Shown here piece by piece: positions 1 to 13,400 of a stretch of DNA of 64,000 nt. Below the pieces are notes generated by a model, which was not told the origin of the DNA, made no database searches, and worked only from the letters and a program-made list of their open reading frames with translations. How positions within the stretch are numbered: the stretch's first letter is position 1; each line of letters begins with the position of its first letter. Made by a program: the position numbers and the translations under genes. This DNA comes from Syngnathus acus. Lineage: Eukaryota; Chordata; Actinopteri; Syngnathiformes; Syngnathidae. The stretch spans positions 7,386,001 through 7,450,000 of the forward strand of contig NC_051106.1 of NCBI RefSeq assembly GCF_901709675.1, written 5' to 3'.

Positions 1-933
1 AGACATCTTCAAATCGTTTAATGGGGCAAAGTGCCTGAAGATGCGGTGGAGAAACGGTCGCGACCAAGGATAGAGACACAAGGTTCCATAAGGTGTTGCT
101 GCGTGTGCACATCTCATATTACAAGCGGGAGCGCCGTATAGATTCCATCTTGCTGACAGGTCGGCCTTGCTGTTCCTGGCATCGGCCCGTCGGCCGGCCC
201 AGCCCGCTGTCTCCGGAGACCGGCGTCCTGTCCTTCAAGCCTTCTCCTTTTACAAAGCTTCCATCGCCTGAAATCTATACACCTCCCCCCCTCGGAATGA
301 AAGCAGAGGGGGTGGGAAGAAGATCCCGCCTCTCCTCAGATGTTTTATTCTGCCCGTGTAGATTCGAGATGATTGCTGGATAAACGAGAAGATCACTTGC
401 TGTACCTGAAGCCTTTGAAGCGATCTCGTCAGTTCATTTCAGAATATTCACTTGTATCATATTCTGTAAAGGGGGGTGTTTTGGTGGCCACTCAGTGACC
501 CCTTTGCTCAGTCTGTCAATTTGTCAACAAGTTGAGCCGATTTATTCCCACCAAAGCAGCTCCACTATCTCATTTTGACAGCTTCCCCCCCGTTTTTCCC
601 TGTGTTACTGCGCTGCCACCAGCTACTAAATCAAACTCTCACGTCAAGTCCTCCCTTCTGCGCTAACACTGTGTCGCTGCCACTATTCTGTCAAAAAAAA
701 GCTGGACCGGGCGAGATCAGAGTCCAGATTCTGCTGACTTTGTTGTTGAGAGCTTGTGTGCCTCCTGTGAGGTTTCGCTTCATACTCCACTAAGATATGT
801 TGCACACCTGGACAATCTCATTGCTTACAATACAGGAGGTCCTCGCTTCCCAGTGGTCCTGATATAAATTGCTAGAATGAGTCCTCCTTTTAATGCCCTC
901 TAGGGAAATGACTATAATATCTTGTGTTTTTAG
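1..933. other. Intronic sequence upstream of first visible aqr exon
   Basis: The first 933 bases end in a polypyrimidine stretch and acceptor at 932-933. I find no exon-like open segment bounded by splice signals here. The stretch is inferred to be aqr intron. Confidence 0.7.
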
Positions 934-3900
934 GCCCTGCTCCCCACTAGACGTTGGTTCAACACAGTGTTAGATGACTCCCACCTGGTGGTCAGTTGCC
1001 ACCTTTCCAGCCTCACCCAGCGGGAGAAGGAGGGCCACCTCTTCTGTCAGGTACGACACGATGGAAAGGCGATCAACGAAAAAAACATGACTCATATCCA
1101 CTCCCACCCTGCACAGTTGCTCGACATGCTCAAGTTCTACACGGGCTTTGAGATTAACGACCAGACGGGAAACGCCCTGACGGAGAAGGAGATGACCACA
1201 CTGCACTATGACCAAATCACATCGCTGCAGGTAACTGGCACAAGCCAGCGGCTGATGCTAGTCGCTGATAACCAGGTCAATATAACTAGAGGGAGCAAAC
1301 TATTGATCGTAATGAGCTAATGCTAATTGTTGATGCTAACTCTTTGACATTAACCAGCTGTAAACAGATGACACTAACCAACAGATGTTTACGAGATGAT
1401 GCGCTACTAATAAAGGATGTTGACCAGCTCTCACTGACTGGCTCATGCTAGTTGATGTTAATCATTGATGCTAACTAAGTGACACATTTGAGAATACACA
1501 GCCAAAAACAAATCAATTGATAAGCACACAACCTGCGGTATAGTACTCCAGTTTCCACTTAGCTGCAGCACTTTGTTATCCTGCCGCCCTCAGGCTCCTC
1601 TTGAAAAAAAATGACTCTCCACGCTGAGTAATTGTCTCATCCCCCTTGATGTGTTTAAATCAGTATGGGTTTTGCAGCACTACCGCTACAGCTACCACTA
1701 ACTGATGTCCGAGCGCACATTTACATTCACAAGAATGTCATCTTTATTTATTTTTTTTGCAGAGAGCAGCCTTTGCCCATTTCCCGGAGCTGCACGACTT
1801 TGCTCTGGCCAACGTAGCTGCAGTGGACACCCGCGAATCCCTGACCAAACATTTTGGTTCGCTCAGGTAAATGAGGAAAAATGCATGTTTTCGTAAGCTC
1901 ATCCGACACAAGTCCACATTACGCGTCACCGTGTTAAGTCTGTGATGAACGGCACCAGCGTTAGCGCCTGAGTGCCGCCGCTAAATGGCAGCCGGCGCTG
2001 CCCCCCCCGACAAGCAGCTGGTAGCAGCCAGAGAGCGGGAGGCACGCCTCATTAATTTCATCGATTTGCAGCGGCTTGAGAATAAACTCTTTGAACAGCT
2101 GTGTTTGTCACATCGTATTAGCTCGCCACAGAGCCAAAAACCGCATAAAACGCTCCGTCGTGCGGCCTTTGCTCCCGTTTCAGGTGAATATGAACATTAT
2201 ATTCAGATTTACGAGGGGCTCGGAAAGTTGAGTCCGCCAAACGAGGCTCTAGCAGTTAAGCGCCTGTAATTGATCCTACTATAGTTTAATTGCTCTGATT
2301 TGCCGTGTTAGCTCAATATGATTGGCTCACTTAAAATTTTAAAGCAGGACAAATTGTTTGGTGGAGGGGTTTATAATTTGCGCTTAACGTGGGTTTTACA
2401 AGAATGGATATGTTCAGCCAAAGTAGGCGTCTTTTTTTGTCAGGGGCAATAAGGATGGCTATATTTCAACTCCAACACAACAGTCATTTTCAACACTATA
2501 TTGGTCAATAAATTGTAAAAAAATATTTATATTCCCACGTGGGACCAGTAGTATTGATTTCAGCTGTAAACAAAGGAGTTTTCATCCGGATGCCATCCAA
2601 GCGCGTACTGTATGGCCCGCAGCCATTAAAAAAAAAAAAAAAAAAAAAACACATCTTGCGAACCTTTGGCTCGACACAACATAAAATTCCTCTTCACCTG
2701 GCCGAGTCACCATCCATCATCCTCTCCTGTCATAGATTAGAAGTGCTTGGACCTCACACTGTCTCTTTGGAGGTTTATGAGCCGAGCATCGCTGAATTGA
2801 GTTAATACTCCTGCTGAATCATTTCACATATTCCGGCAAGCTCCTTTTCCCCTCCCAGCCTCCAGCTTTCGGAACGCCATTGTTCTCCGATCCGCAACTG
2901 TCACCCCCGCCGCTCCCCCCTTCCGAAATAAGCCACAATCAGATTTCACGAGGCATTTTTTTTTTCCCCTCCCATCCGAGCAACTCATGCTAATGCCACT
3001 TTATTCCTGCCGCGCAACCCTCTCACTAAGCTCCCAGTCACCCTTCCCTCCGAATGTATCTGCTAATTCCCCAAAACACACAAACTGAGTATTATTGCTC
3101 AGCTTTGCCTATAAATAGAAACTTCTGACACTTGCACAAAGCACCAGAGAGTCATTTTAGGCCAGCAAATGAATTTAATACATGATCAAAGACAGCACTT
3201 TGTGGAATGCAACCAACGATTAATATATGTATTTTCTGTTCAGCTTTTAGTTTCTTCCTCACGTTAGATTTTTTTACACTTTTGATGTCTTGCTACACTG
3301 ACGTTTTTAAAGGCAGTAGGTAAAACTATACTTTGGGCTAGACGATAGGACCCAGTAGTCTTTTAGTAGTAAGAAAAAAAAGATTACCACATCAATAGGC
3401 TGTAACCTAAACTTTCTGCACAGCCGCTCCAGTACATGCAAGTGACTCAGCTGTCAATCATGACCCGGTCCAGTCATCGTTGCTCCGTCTTACTGAGGGG
3501 CAGGGATGCCCACTCTGCCTGTGCCAGGTCACCCACCGGCCAGAAAAGTGCAGCGCAGGCATTATTGTCATCCACTCGCCGTGTCGTGACTTTGCAAGGG
3601 TACACGTGTGGCTGTCCAGAACAGGTCACGCTTGTTGCCAGAGCCCGGCCCGTCTCCCTCCCCGACCTGACTTTTTTTTTTTTCCGCGGACGCTGTCTGT
3701 GCGACTGCACATCAACCTGATTAAGCCACACCTTGGCTTGCGGAGACTTTGATTTCCCATAATCCTGTCGCATCCATCCGGCCCGGCTCATTTAATGCAC
3801 ACGCGCTGACGTGGCGGGACCGCAAATGTCAAAGCAAACAGACGAGCGGCTTTGTGCCACAGAGCTAACAGGAGCAACGAATCGCATAAGGCCCTCGGAT

Positions 3901-6900
3901 TTCACAAGAACTGCGATAGCGCCGCTGGGGAAACCCTCATAAGTTGAGCGATCATGGCGACAATAGACTGAAAGTACACTTCAAGGATGGCAATTTGTTT
4001 TTTTTTTAGGGTAAATCCCTTATTTCTAACAAAGATCATGCATACGCCATGAAGAGAATCGTTTTGCATTTCAAAATAGTACTTATGTTAAATATTTCTA
4101 GTCAATTGCAACATAATAATAATTAAATGTTTTTTAATTGACTCCTGTCACTATTTTCTCTCTGCAGCCCTAATATGCTCCACCGGGTGGCATCTTACTT
4201 GTGTCTGTTGCCTGAACTCCCCAAGGAACAAGACACCACCTATGACAAGAAGGTTCTGCTGGAGCTCTTGGCAAGTTAACATTTGACACACACACCTGCC
4301 AGTGTTTAAGATGAGGGGGAAGCATATTCTATAATTCTTAACTGCTTCTATGTCTGAATGTTTTGATCTTGTTTTAGGTGTCTCGCCACGAGCGCAGAAT
4401 CTCTCAGATCGAACAACTCAACCAGATGCCCCTTTACCCCACAGAGAAGATTATCTGGGATGAGAATATCGTCCCGACGGAGTACTTCTCTGGTGAAGGT
4501 ACGCAATCCAATAAAAGCAAGGCCTTTTTTTTTTTTTTTTGTGCACACACGTGACTTTCTTTTTTAGGCTGCCTTGCGCTCCCAAAGCTCAACCTTCAGT
4601 TTTTGACCCTCCACGACTACCTGCTGAGGAATTTCAACCTGTTCCGCCTCGAGTCCACCTACGAGATCCGACAGGACATCGAAGATGTGGTGTGGCGCAT
4701 GAAACCCTGGTAAGCAAAACAGTGAATCTGCAGGGGTTGACTGTCACATTGTTCCGGCCGTTTGTAACGGAGGAAGAGCGCACTTAAATCCTTTTCAACT
4801 TGCACGAATGGAGAGTGCAGAACAGTTAATACTTCTATCTCGTGGTGCAACGGCACGGCACATTGATTATATTTAATTCAAAGACTGTGACAGTCACTAT
4901 GGCGCATTTGGAAACCCATTGCTTAACATAATAAGTGCTCCCATTACGTCAAGCGCCGTCGCAACTTTTTACTTGTTCCAGCGTGAAAGTAAACAACTCA
5001 GCGGCGGAGCTGTTTGTCACCGCCCCAAATGCAACTCGTTTCAAGCTTGACAGCGGCCCGCGGCGCTTGTCACACCTCTCGCCGTCACCCTCCTTTCCGT
5101 CTGTCACAGGCAGTCCGAGTACGGCGGCGTGGTGTTCGGCGGCTGGGCCAGGATGGCTCAGACCATCACCACCTTCACCATCGTGGAGGTGGCCAAGCCC
5201 AACATCGGCGAGAGCTGGCCGGCGCGCGTGCGGGCCGACGTCACCATCCACCTCAATGTGCAGGATCACATCAAGAACGAGTGGGAAGGTAGAACGGCTT
5301 GTGGAATAAATACTAAATTCAAGTAGTCGAATTTTTAATCACTCAGTTATTTTTACCTAGTGTTGAGGCTTTGTCAATTTTGACAATTATAATCCTCGCT
5401 CCAAATTTGCAGAAATGAGATAGCAGCGGACCAAAGTATTGACGTCAAACTTCCACATACTTTCTATGCCACTTAATACTCTCTGCAGCGAGACCTTTTA
5501 AATGGCATGCTTTAATCATCTATTTCCTCCAAACCACAGTATCACTTCCTTTCCTGCCGCTTCTATAATTAAGACTTCATGTTTTAAAGATCAGGTGCAC
5601 GCTGACAGGGCACTTTCTCCCTCTCCGCCGGGCCGCCGATCTGTCCCCGTCCACCTTTCCGTCTTACCTGACTCTCAAACGCCTCCTCCGCAGGGCTGCG
5701 CAAGCACGACGTTTGCTTTCTGATCACGGTGCGTCCCACCATGCCCTACGGCACGCGCTTCGACCGGCGCCAAGCCTTCGGCGCGCAGACGGGCCTCGTG
5801 TACGTGAGGGGCTGCGAGGTGCAGGGCATGCTGGATGAGCAAGGGCGTGTCATCGAGGAAGGTACGTGCGCGCGCTCACACGGACGGAGAATGATCCATA
5901 ATATCCAGCCTTGCCATCAAAGCAATCATCCCCAGCAGCCGATCCTTGGGAGGGGGGTCACGAGTGGCGTTGTCATGGTGACGGCCACTGTAAGACCTGA
6001 CCACTGACCTATTGGCATTAACATCACATTAACCTGAGGTCGACGGAGACAACGCCCGAGAGCCGAGGGCCCTGCCCCCCGTGCACCCATTTCACCTTAT
6101 TCGATTCATTTAATTTGGCCGCATGGGTTGGATGTGGCGGCGCAAACCTTGAAGGATGTGCAAGTCCTGCAGAATCAAGCCAAACATTGACTCGTGTGAA
6201 TCAATGTCTTTGGAGGGCTTTATGCAACTTCAAAGTAACCCAGCAACTTCAAATAATAAGTCAGAAATGATTGTTCAGTTTGCCGGACAATTTTTTCCCC
6301 ATTAGGAATGATAAGAAATGGAAATGCTCTCTCCCCGGCTCAAACGACCCCCTTTTATGAAACTTTTATTGAAATGAATATATGTTGTAAAGGATTTGCA
6401 AATCATCACAGGATTTGGGTTTGTGTTCTCTCTCATTGATCTGACGTCTCACGGGAGGTGCTGCAGTCTACGGACATTTGCTGAGGTTTCACCGGATACG
6501 GAGGCTTATTTATTTTCCAAATTTTGCTCTTGTTGTGAATTGCGCAACCTCGGGGGCCACTTTAGTAGTGGCCAATCAAACGCCAGAGGGGAGTGTCTGA
6601 TTAAACTCACTCCGGGACACTTAAAAGCTGAGCCAAGTTGTTCTTCCGAGTTGGGCCGCAACTAAAGGGGGAACGGCGCTCGCGGGCGAGCTGTCATCTC
6701 CACTGACTTCACGCGAGGGGCTGTCTGCTTCCCCTCGGCTCTGAGATACCAGCCTCTGGAACGGTGACAGGGCGTCAGTCACTCTTGGAGTCATGACAAC
6801 CCAATAAACAACACGAAGCACAGGCTACAGCTTTATCTCTTGAGGCGGTGTGACAGCCAGGACAGGAAGTTCAGACGGAGGCGAATAAGAAGAAAAACAC

Positions 6901-7352
6901 AGCAGGAACTAGCTAGCGTTAGCTTGTACGACTTTCTCTATTTATTACGTTCTACACATTCTCTTAGACGCCTCACATTTCACTTCAGGAAATAATCTGA
7001 TTGTAACTGTTATCATATCAGATCAACTGTGTCCTTTTGAGGAGTAATATTAAACTCTGTCTCTTTCCTAGAAAGCAAAATATCCAACAGTAACATGGTG
7101 ATAGGATATTTATCACTTTACCTTCCAGTGAATGCTGTTCCTCGCTTGCACCAAATACCCCTAGCAGGCATTGGTTTATTTTGCACTTCCCGTTTGTCAG
7201 AGCACGAATCCCTGGTATGCCCTCGCTGTCCTCTCCTCTCGGTTTGCATTAAATATGCAGCGAGCAGAGCTTTTTTTCCCCCCCCTATACGGTAGTGGCC
7301 CACTTGAAAAAACATGCCCAGGCATTCAGATCACTTTAATTCAAGATGAGAA

Positions 7353-7400
<48 letters not shown>

Positions 7401-7423
7401 TTCTCATCTTGAATATATATATA

Positions 7424-7469
<46 letters not shown>

Positions 7470-10400
7470 TATATACACAAAAAGAATACAATAAGAGCCC
7501 TCTAAGACAAAATGTTATCCTCCACGGCAAGGATGTTGCTTGCATGCTTTTTTTCCAAAGCCAGGAGAATTCTAAAATCTCAGCATAGCCACACACACAG
7601 CCATGCAAACACACAACAGGAGGTCAGACGGATTGACTGTCACTCTCCTCTGGCCCCTGCCTTCCCCAATGCGCCACACATGAATCTCCGCAGACATCCA
7701 TCAGTGAGCAGCAACCCCCATACCTCGCAGCCTCTCGCTGCGTGGCCGCCTGTCAGGCCCCGCATCCACATTCCTCATTCTAAAAAAAGGCAAAGCACTG
7801 CCATCTTGGACATGACGGCGTTCTAAGCGTGCCTAGTTGCTATCCTAATATTTAAGTCATTTTAATGTTTGGAAACACACTGATAGAAAAGTTAAAAAAA
7901 AAAAAAAAAACGTAAGTGTGTGTCTTGTTCTGTTGGACCTGATTGTCAGCACATTTGCAACGCTAGGTGGCCATTAGTGGCAGCGCTCTAGGGTGGTTTC
8001 AATCCTTGGAAGGACTTTGTTTGCTAATTTTGGGTCCTCTAAGTCCGACCCTGCTCCAATGTTGCATAGTGTTCCACAGGGTTCAATTTTAGGGCCCCTG
8101 ATGTTTTCTTTGTCATTGCTGCCGGATGAGCTTTGTTTGGTATTTTCATTCATTCACCGCTATTACATTGTCACATTGCTCCTACGCAGGTCCCGAACCA
8201 AAACCCAAACTACGGGGCGACTCGAGAACCTTCCGTGTCTGGCTGGACCCCAACCAATACCAGCAGGACATGACCAGCAGCATTCAGGCGGGCACCGAGG
8301 ACCCGTACGAGACCTTCAACATCATCATGAGACGCAAGCCAAAGGAGAACAACTTTAAGGTTTGGAGCGCATTAACAATCCGAAACGCATTTCCTTCTTT
8401 GCGCCACTCGCAATCACTCGGGTGTCGTAACTGTAAGGTTGGCGCCGGGGCACGTCTGAGATTACTGCCCATCGTGCGCCCTTCTCAGAGTGGAAGCTTA
8501 GTGTAGGAATACAGCCTTCAAAGATAAAGGCTTATTAAGGTTAAGAGGAGACAAAATCCCAATGTTTTTATGTAGGTCAAGTTAAGTTTAAACCCCGCAA
8601 GAACTTGTGCGTCGCACCCCACTTTGTGTTTTTGTTTGAAAGCTACTCAACTGGGGCTTTGTTAAATCTGCCATTTTCCAATGCGGGATGCATAGATCTG
8701 CCGTTTTCTACCCACACGGCAAGAACGACAGATGCTTTCGGCAAAGGCGTCGGGAGCTGATGGGTATTCACGGAACATTCTTGTGCATCTTTGATGTTCG
8801 GCACAGATAAAAGCAAACATGTTTCTTTCCCGCTGATTGACGCAGCAGGCGCCAGGCACCGTTGAAGCTCATTAAAACCAAATTGACAGCTGTACGAGTT
8901 TCACGCTGTCCCATCAAAGCCTCCTGTGGGATGTTGTCACAAAAACACTCAACCCTCTCAATTACCCGTCTTTCTGTCCAATGCTCGTTCGTCACTTTAG
9001 GCCGTTCTGGAGACCATCCGAAACTTGATGAACACCGAGTGCGTCGTCCCGGACTGGCTCCATGACATCATCCTCGGCTACGGCGACCCGGGCAGCGCCC
9101 ACTACTCCAAGATGCCCAATCAGATCTCCACATTGGACTTCAATGACACTTTTCTGTCCTTGGACCACCTGCGCTCCTGCTTCCCCGGTTCATCCATTAA
9201 GGTCGTTGAGGAGAACCCTGAACTACAGGTCCCGCCCTTCAGGTGAACATCAGATGTTTGTTTTTAATTTGATTAAAAATATATGCAGGCATCTTATCTA
9301 TTTTTTCGTCTCTGTTACAAGAATAAAGTTTCCAGTCTCAAGCCAAACTGAGAAAGGGAAGAAGAGGAAGGCAAATGATGACGTCAAGGTGGACGAGGAG
9401 GACAAAACATTGATTGTTGAGCCCTATGTCACCCCCAACCGTGGGCCTTACCCTTATAACCAGCCCAAAAGGTGCGCAATCAACCTTGCTCTGCTAACAT
9501 TAGCATTTTCAAGTAATTTCTAGCCATGGATCCACAGAGATGATTTTCTTGAATCATCTTGCTGTCATTTACACTCTTCATCCATATTCTTCTTGTTCCA
9601 CCCTGGCCTCAGTGTTTCTAAATTACATTGTCCAAATTGGACCTTAAATCAAGTTATACTGACGGACTAATTGCCTGCCTTAATAACATCGTTCCAGGAA
9701 CACGATTCACTTCACGCCTACTCAGATCGAAGCCATCCGAGCCGGCATGCAGCCTGGGCTCACCATGGTAAGTTGCTCGAGAGCGACCGCGTACAAATGC
9801 ACAACCCGCAAACACGATTGCGTCGTGGGAAGGAGAAAATCTTTTCAACCCGAGCCTTTGAAGCAGGCATTCTACCACATTTGCACATCTATAATAGTAA
9901 ATGTGCCACTCAACCCGCCCTGGCCACGCCATTCCGGCCCTCTACTTGTGTTTCAACGGCCACTTCCAACTTTTCCTTTTTAGCAATAAAAATGTTACGA
10001 TTGCTCCTTGCCAAAGGGTTGCGGTTAATTTAAGGATCCGGGTCATGAAACAGCCGAACGCCCTTTCCTCTGAGACAGTTGCGGCGGTCATTAGAAGTAA
10101 CAGTAAACACGCGGCGGCCGCCTCGCCCTCCTCCTGCCTCCTCTTTTATGTCGGCTGATTACACGCTGATTTATTCGGGAATGCTAAATTACACTCATTA
10201 TTTTCCTGCGGAAATGACTCACCTGAGATGCTTAGGCGAGGATATTTTTTCTTTTGGGTAACAACCGCCCCCTGCTAAAATGAGCCTTATTTTATGGTGA
10301 TGAGAGGCCTCAAAGACACTGATGCTTCCTTTAGCTTCAAACAGACACACTGGAACCTCTCAGGTCAAACAATCTGTTCCGGGATGCAAGATGGAAGCTT

Positions 10401-13400
10401 GCTGACTCCAAAGTTTTTTTGTCCCCAGGTTGTCGGACCGCCAGGTACCGGCAAGACCGACGTCGCCGTCCAAATCATCTCCAACATCTATCACAACTTT
10501 CCCGATCAGAGAACGCTCATAGTCACACACTCCAACCAGGTCAGCCCGCCGTTGTTTACATGACCTAACGAGTAAATGTCGCTGTCTTTACGGGCCGCGT
10601 CTCATGCCTTTCCCTGCCGCTTCGCGCCCACCAGGCTCTGAACCAGCTGTTTGAAAAGATCATGGCACTGGACATCGACGAGCGCCACCTCCTGCGTCTT
10701 GGCCACGGAGAAGAAGAACTGGAGACTGAGAAGGACTTCAGCAGGTGAGGACGGACAAGGCGGCGATGACACGAAAAAAGACACCGGCGGGAGATGCCAG
10801 TCTATGCAAACAAACTTCCCAGAACTATCTTAGAAGTCAAAGCCAACACACACTCACTTCCCACTTGCCCAGCTGCCCACATGCTTAACGAGTCTCAGTC
10901 AAAACAGAGACATCCGATACTCCCGTACGTGTATTATGGCACTATACTTAGCGCTACTACGATTCGATACTTTACTCGCTAACAGCACGTCAGTCACAGA
11001 CACCTGGTTTTGAAATTGAAAAATAAAAAGCAAAAGTTGCCTCTTTTAATATGAGTCACTACCCTGGCAGCATCTGAATATAAATAGGCCAGTGCCATTG
11101 AGTATTAATTAACATTTTTTATGATGTTACTATTTAAAGTTGTCATAGGCGACCTTGTTAATTACCGCCTTATCCATCTGTAGCACAGAGCAAATTGCAC
11201 CCTATAGCGAGGTGTGGGGGGCGGGGGTGATTGTGCATGTGCCCTCTTTCGTGCGTGTGTGTGATCACATGCGCTTATGAATCGCGGCCCAGCTAGTCTG
11301 TAAATTATGCAGGTTTGGGATCCCCGCCGGTGTGCGTACGCCTCGTAGTAACATGCATCTACTCCTTCCACCCCGGTGACATCAATGGCGTTTTGCTTTA
11401 TGTGTTTGACTTAAGCTAGTTTGTGGTTGTTTTAAACAGAAAATGCATTATTCTTTGTTTTATGTTTACGTTGACAGTAAACTTGAACCGGGGGAGGCAA
11501 GAACATTTTTTTTGGGTCAAAGCAAAAAAAAAAAAAAAAAGTCCTCAAAGATTGGGTCACTCACATCTGAAGGCACCACTGTATCACGTCGGGTGGTAAA
11601 TTGGTCTCGTGTTTCCGGGCCAAGGTTATAAGCAGCAACTTGTGTCGGCCTCTCTATGTGAGAGCTGCTGCATGGCAGGTGAGGCATCAAGGTCACCTGC
11701 CTTTTTTTTTTTTTTTTGTCAAAGTTAGGCGAAGCTGGGTTGTTGTCTTTTTAGTCATGTGCTGACTGAGGATCTTTGCACACGGTCTAAAAATAGTGTA
11801 ACCTCTACCAAGCCTCCCACTTCCTGTCTGTGTGTACTTAATGCCGCTCTCTGATTGCGTTGAGACTAATCAGCCGCATGGAGCCGAGCACACACACCGC
11901 CCTCAAGGACGCGCTCGTTCTCCATTGAGGACAGAAGCGCCAACACCTGTCAATGGAACATCAATTCCCAAAATTAAATGTGATCAATATCATTTTTTAT
12001 ACATGGTGTGTATTCATCCTGAAGTTATTGTGAAAATAAGCCGATATAACAAACGATCATAATTTAAAAATGTTTAACCACACCCTTTTACCAATCCGCA
12101 GGTACGGCCGGGTTAACTACGTCCTGGCCCGACGACTGGAGCTACTCGCCGAGGTGGGAAGGTTTCAGGAGAGTTTAGGCGTTCCCGGTGATGTCTCCTA
12201 CACCTGCGAGACGGCGGGGCACTTCTACCTCTACCAGGTGAGCAGTTGTTTTTTATTATTCGAATGGGGCTGTGTAAAGAAAAAATCGGCCAAGTAATGG
12301 CTCATATCAAAAATGTTCCAAAAGTTCAGCACTCGTCAATCTCAATATCGTCTTCTTCCAATTATTCCAATTGTGTTTTATTCCGACTGAGCACACAAGC
12401 CAACTTGGTAAAGTCATCGTCCGAGTTGCTTTCACAGAGGGAGCGGTTATTTTTAGACTGCGGCTGCCTGCTGGTTGGTTGAAGCCGCTTTATTAGGTTC
12501 ACAGCTGGAGCGAGCAACCCCCCCCCAGTGTGCGCCGATATGCTCTCATTGGCTTCCGAAAAAAAAAAAAGTTGAAGGCAGTTGGAGTGGGCAGAGATAG
12601 ATCCATCTGACTGTTCAGCGCTTTGTGTTTTGAGGGGTTTTACTGTCTTTAGAGACCAAAAATTATTTACATGACCCAATACTTCTGGCCCAAGCTGCAT
12701 TTAACGGCTCTTAACATCTGTCTCATGTCCTCCGCAGGTGATCTCTCGGTGGGAAGAGTACCTGAGCAAAGTGAAGCCCAAACCGGGTGCGGAGGTGGAG
12801 GTAGAGGCCGTGGCGACGCTCTTCCCCTTCCACAAGTACTTCTCCAACGCGCCCCAGCCAGTGTTCAAGGGCCGCACCTATGAGGAGGACATGGACATCG
12901 CCGAGGGCTGCTACCGGCACATTAAGAAGATATTTACTCAGCTGGAGGTAAGAAGGTCGTACTCGTAAACACACACACGCACACTCGTATATTCTGGAAT
13001 GACAGTGTTATTTCTAGAACGACAATTACAGTGGAACTCATTCATGTGACCACGGCAACAAATAATAGACGTGAATGTGTAATCAACGAGGGCGGAGGAG
13101 AGGATCATTGACTGGGCAGTTGTGTAAATAAATCATCACAATATCACATTGACTATTTCTGTAGATTCATACATGGTACATGATTAGGATACTGTACCTG
13201 TATGTAACAAAATAGTTGCTTATTGACAGTATGGCAGGAAAGAGTATCCGCATCCCGTTACTTCCATTGAAGCCTTGGCAGTGGTCGCCCAGAGTGCTCT
13301 TGTTTCCTCTTTTTTCACTCTTATCATTTCTTCTTAGCACACCAAGTATTCCTATAGAGATAACAATGAGATATCCGATTTATGGGAACGGCGAGTAGGC

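Larger units (their letters stand above)
5862..8189. other. aqr intron, 2.3 kb, with AT palindrome and LINE scrap
   Basis: This intron contains an AT-microsatellite palindrome (7339-7470), a poly(A) tract near 7893-7910, and a reverse-transcriptase-like fragment (about 7993-8125) directly before the next exon. No other coding signal is seen. Confidence 0.65.

Noticed and set aside
7171-7614. Ile-Tyr repeat ORFs on both strands
   Set aside because: Translation of the AT microsatellite.
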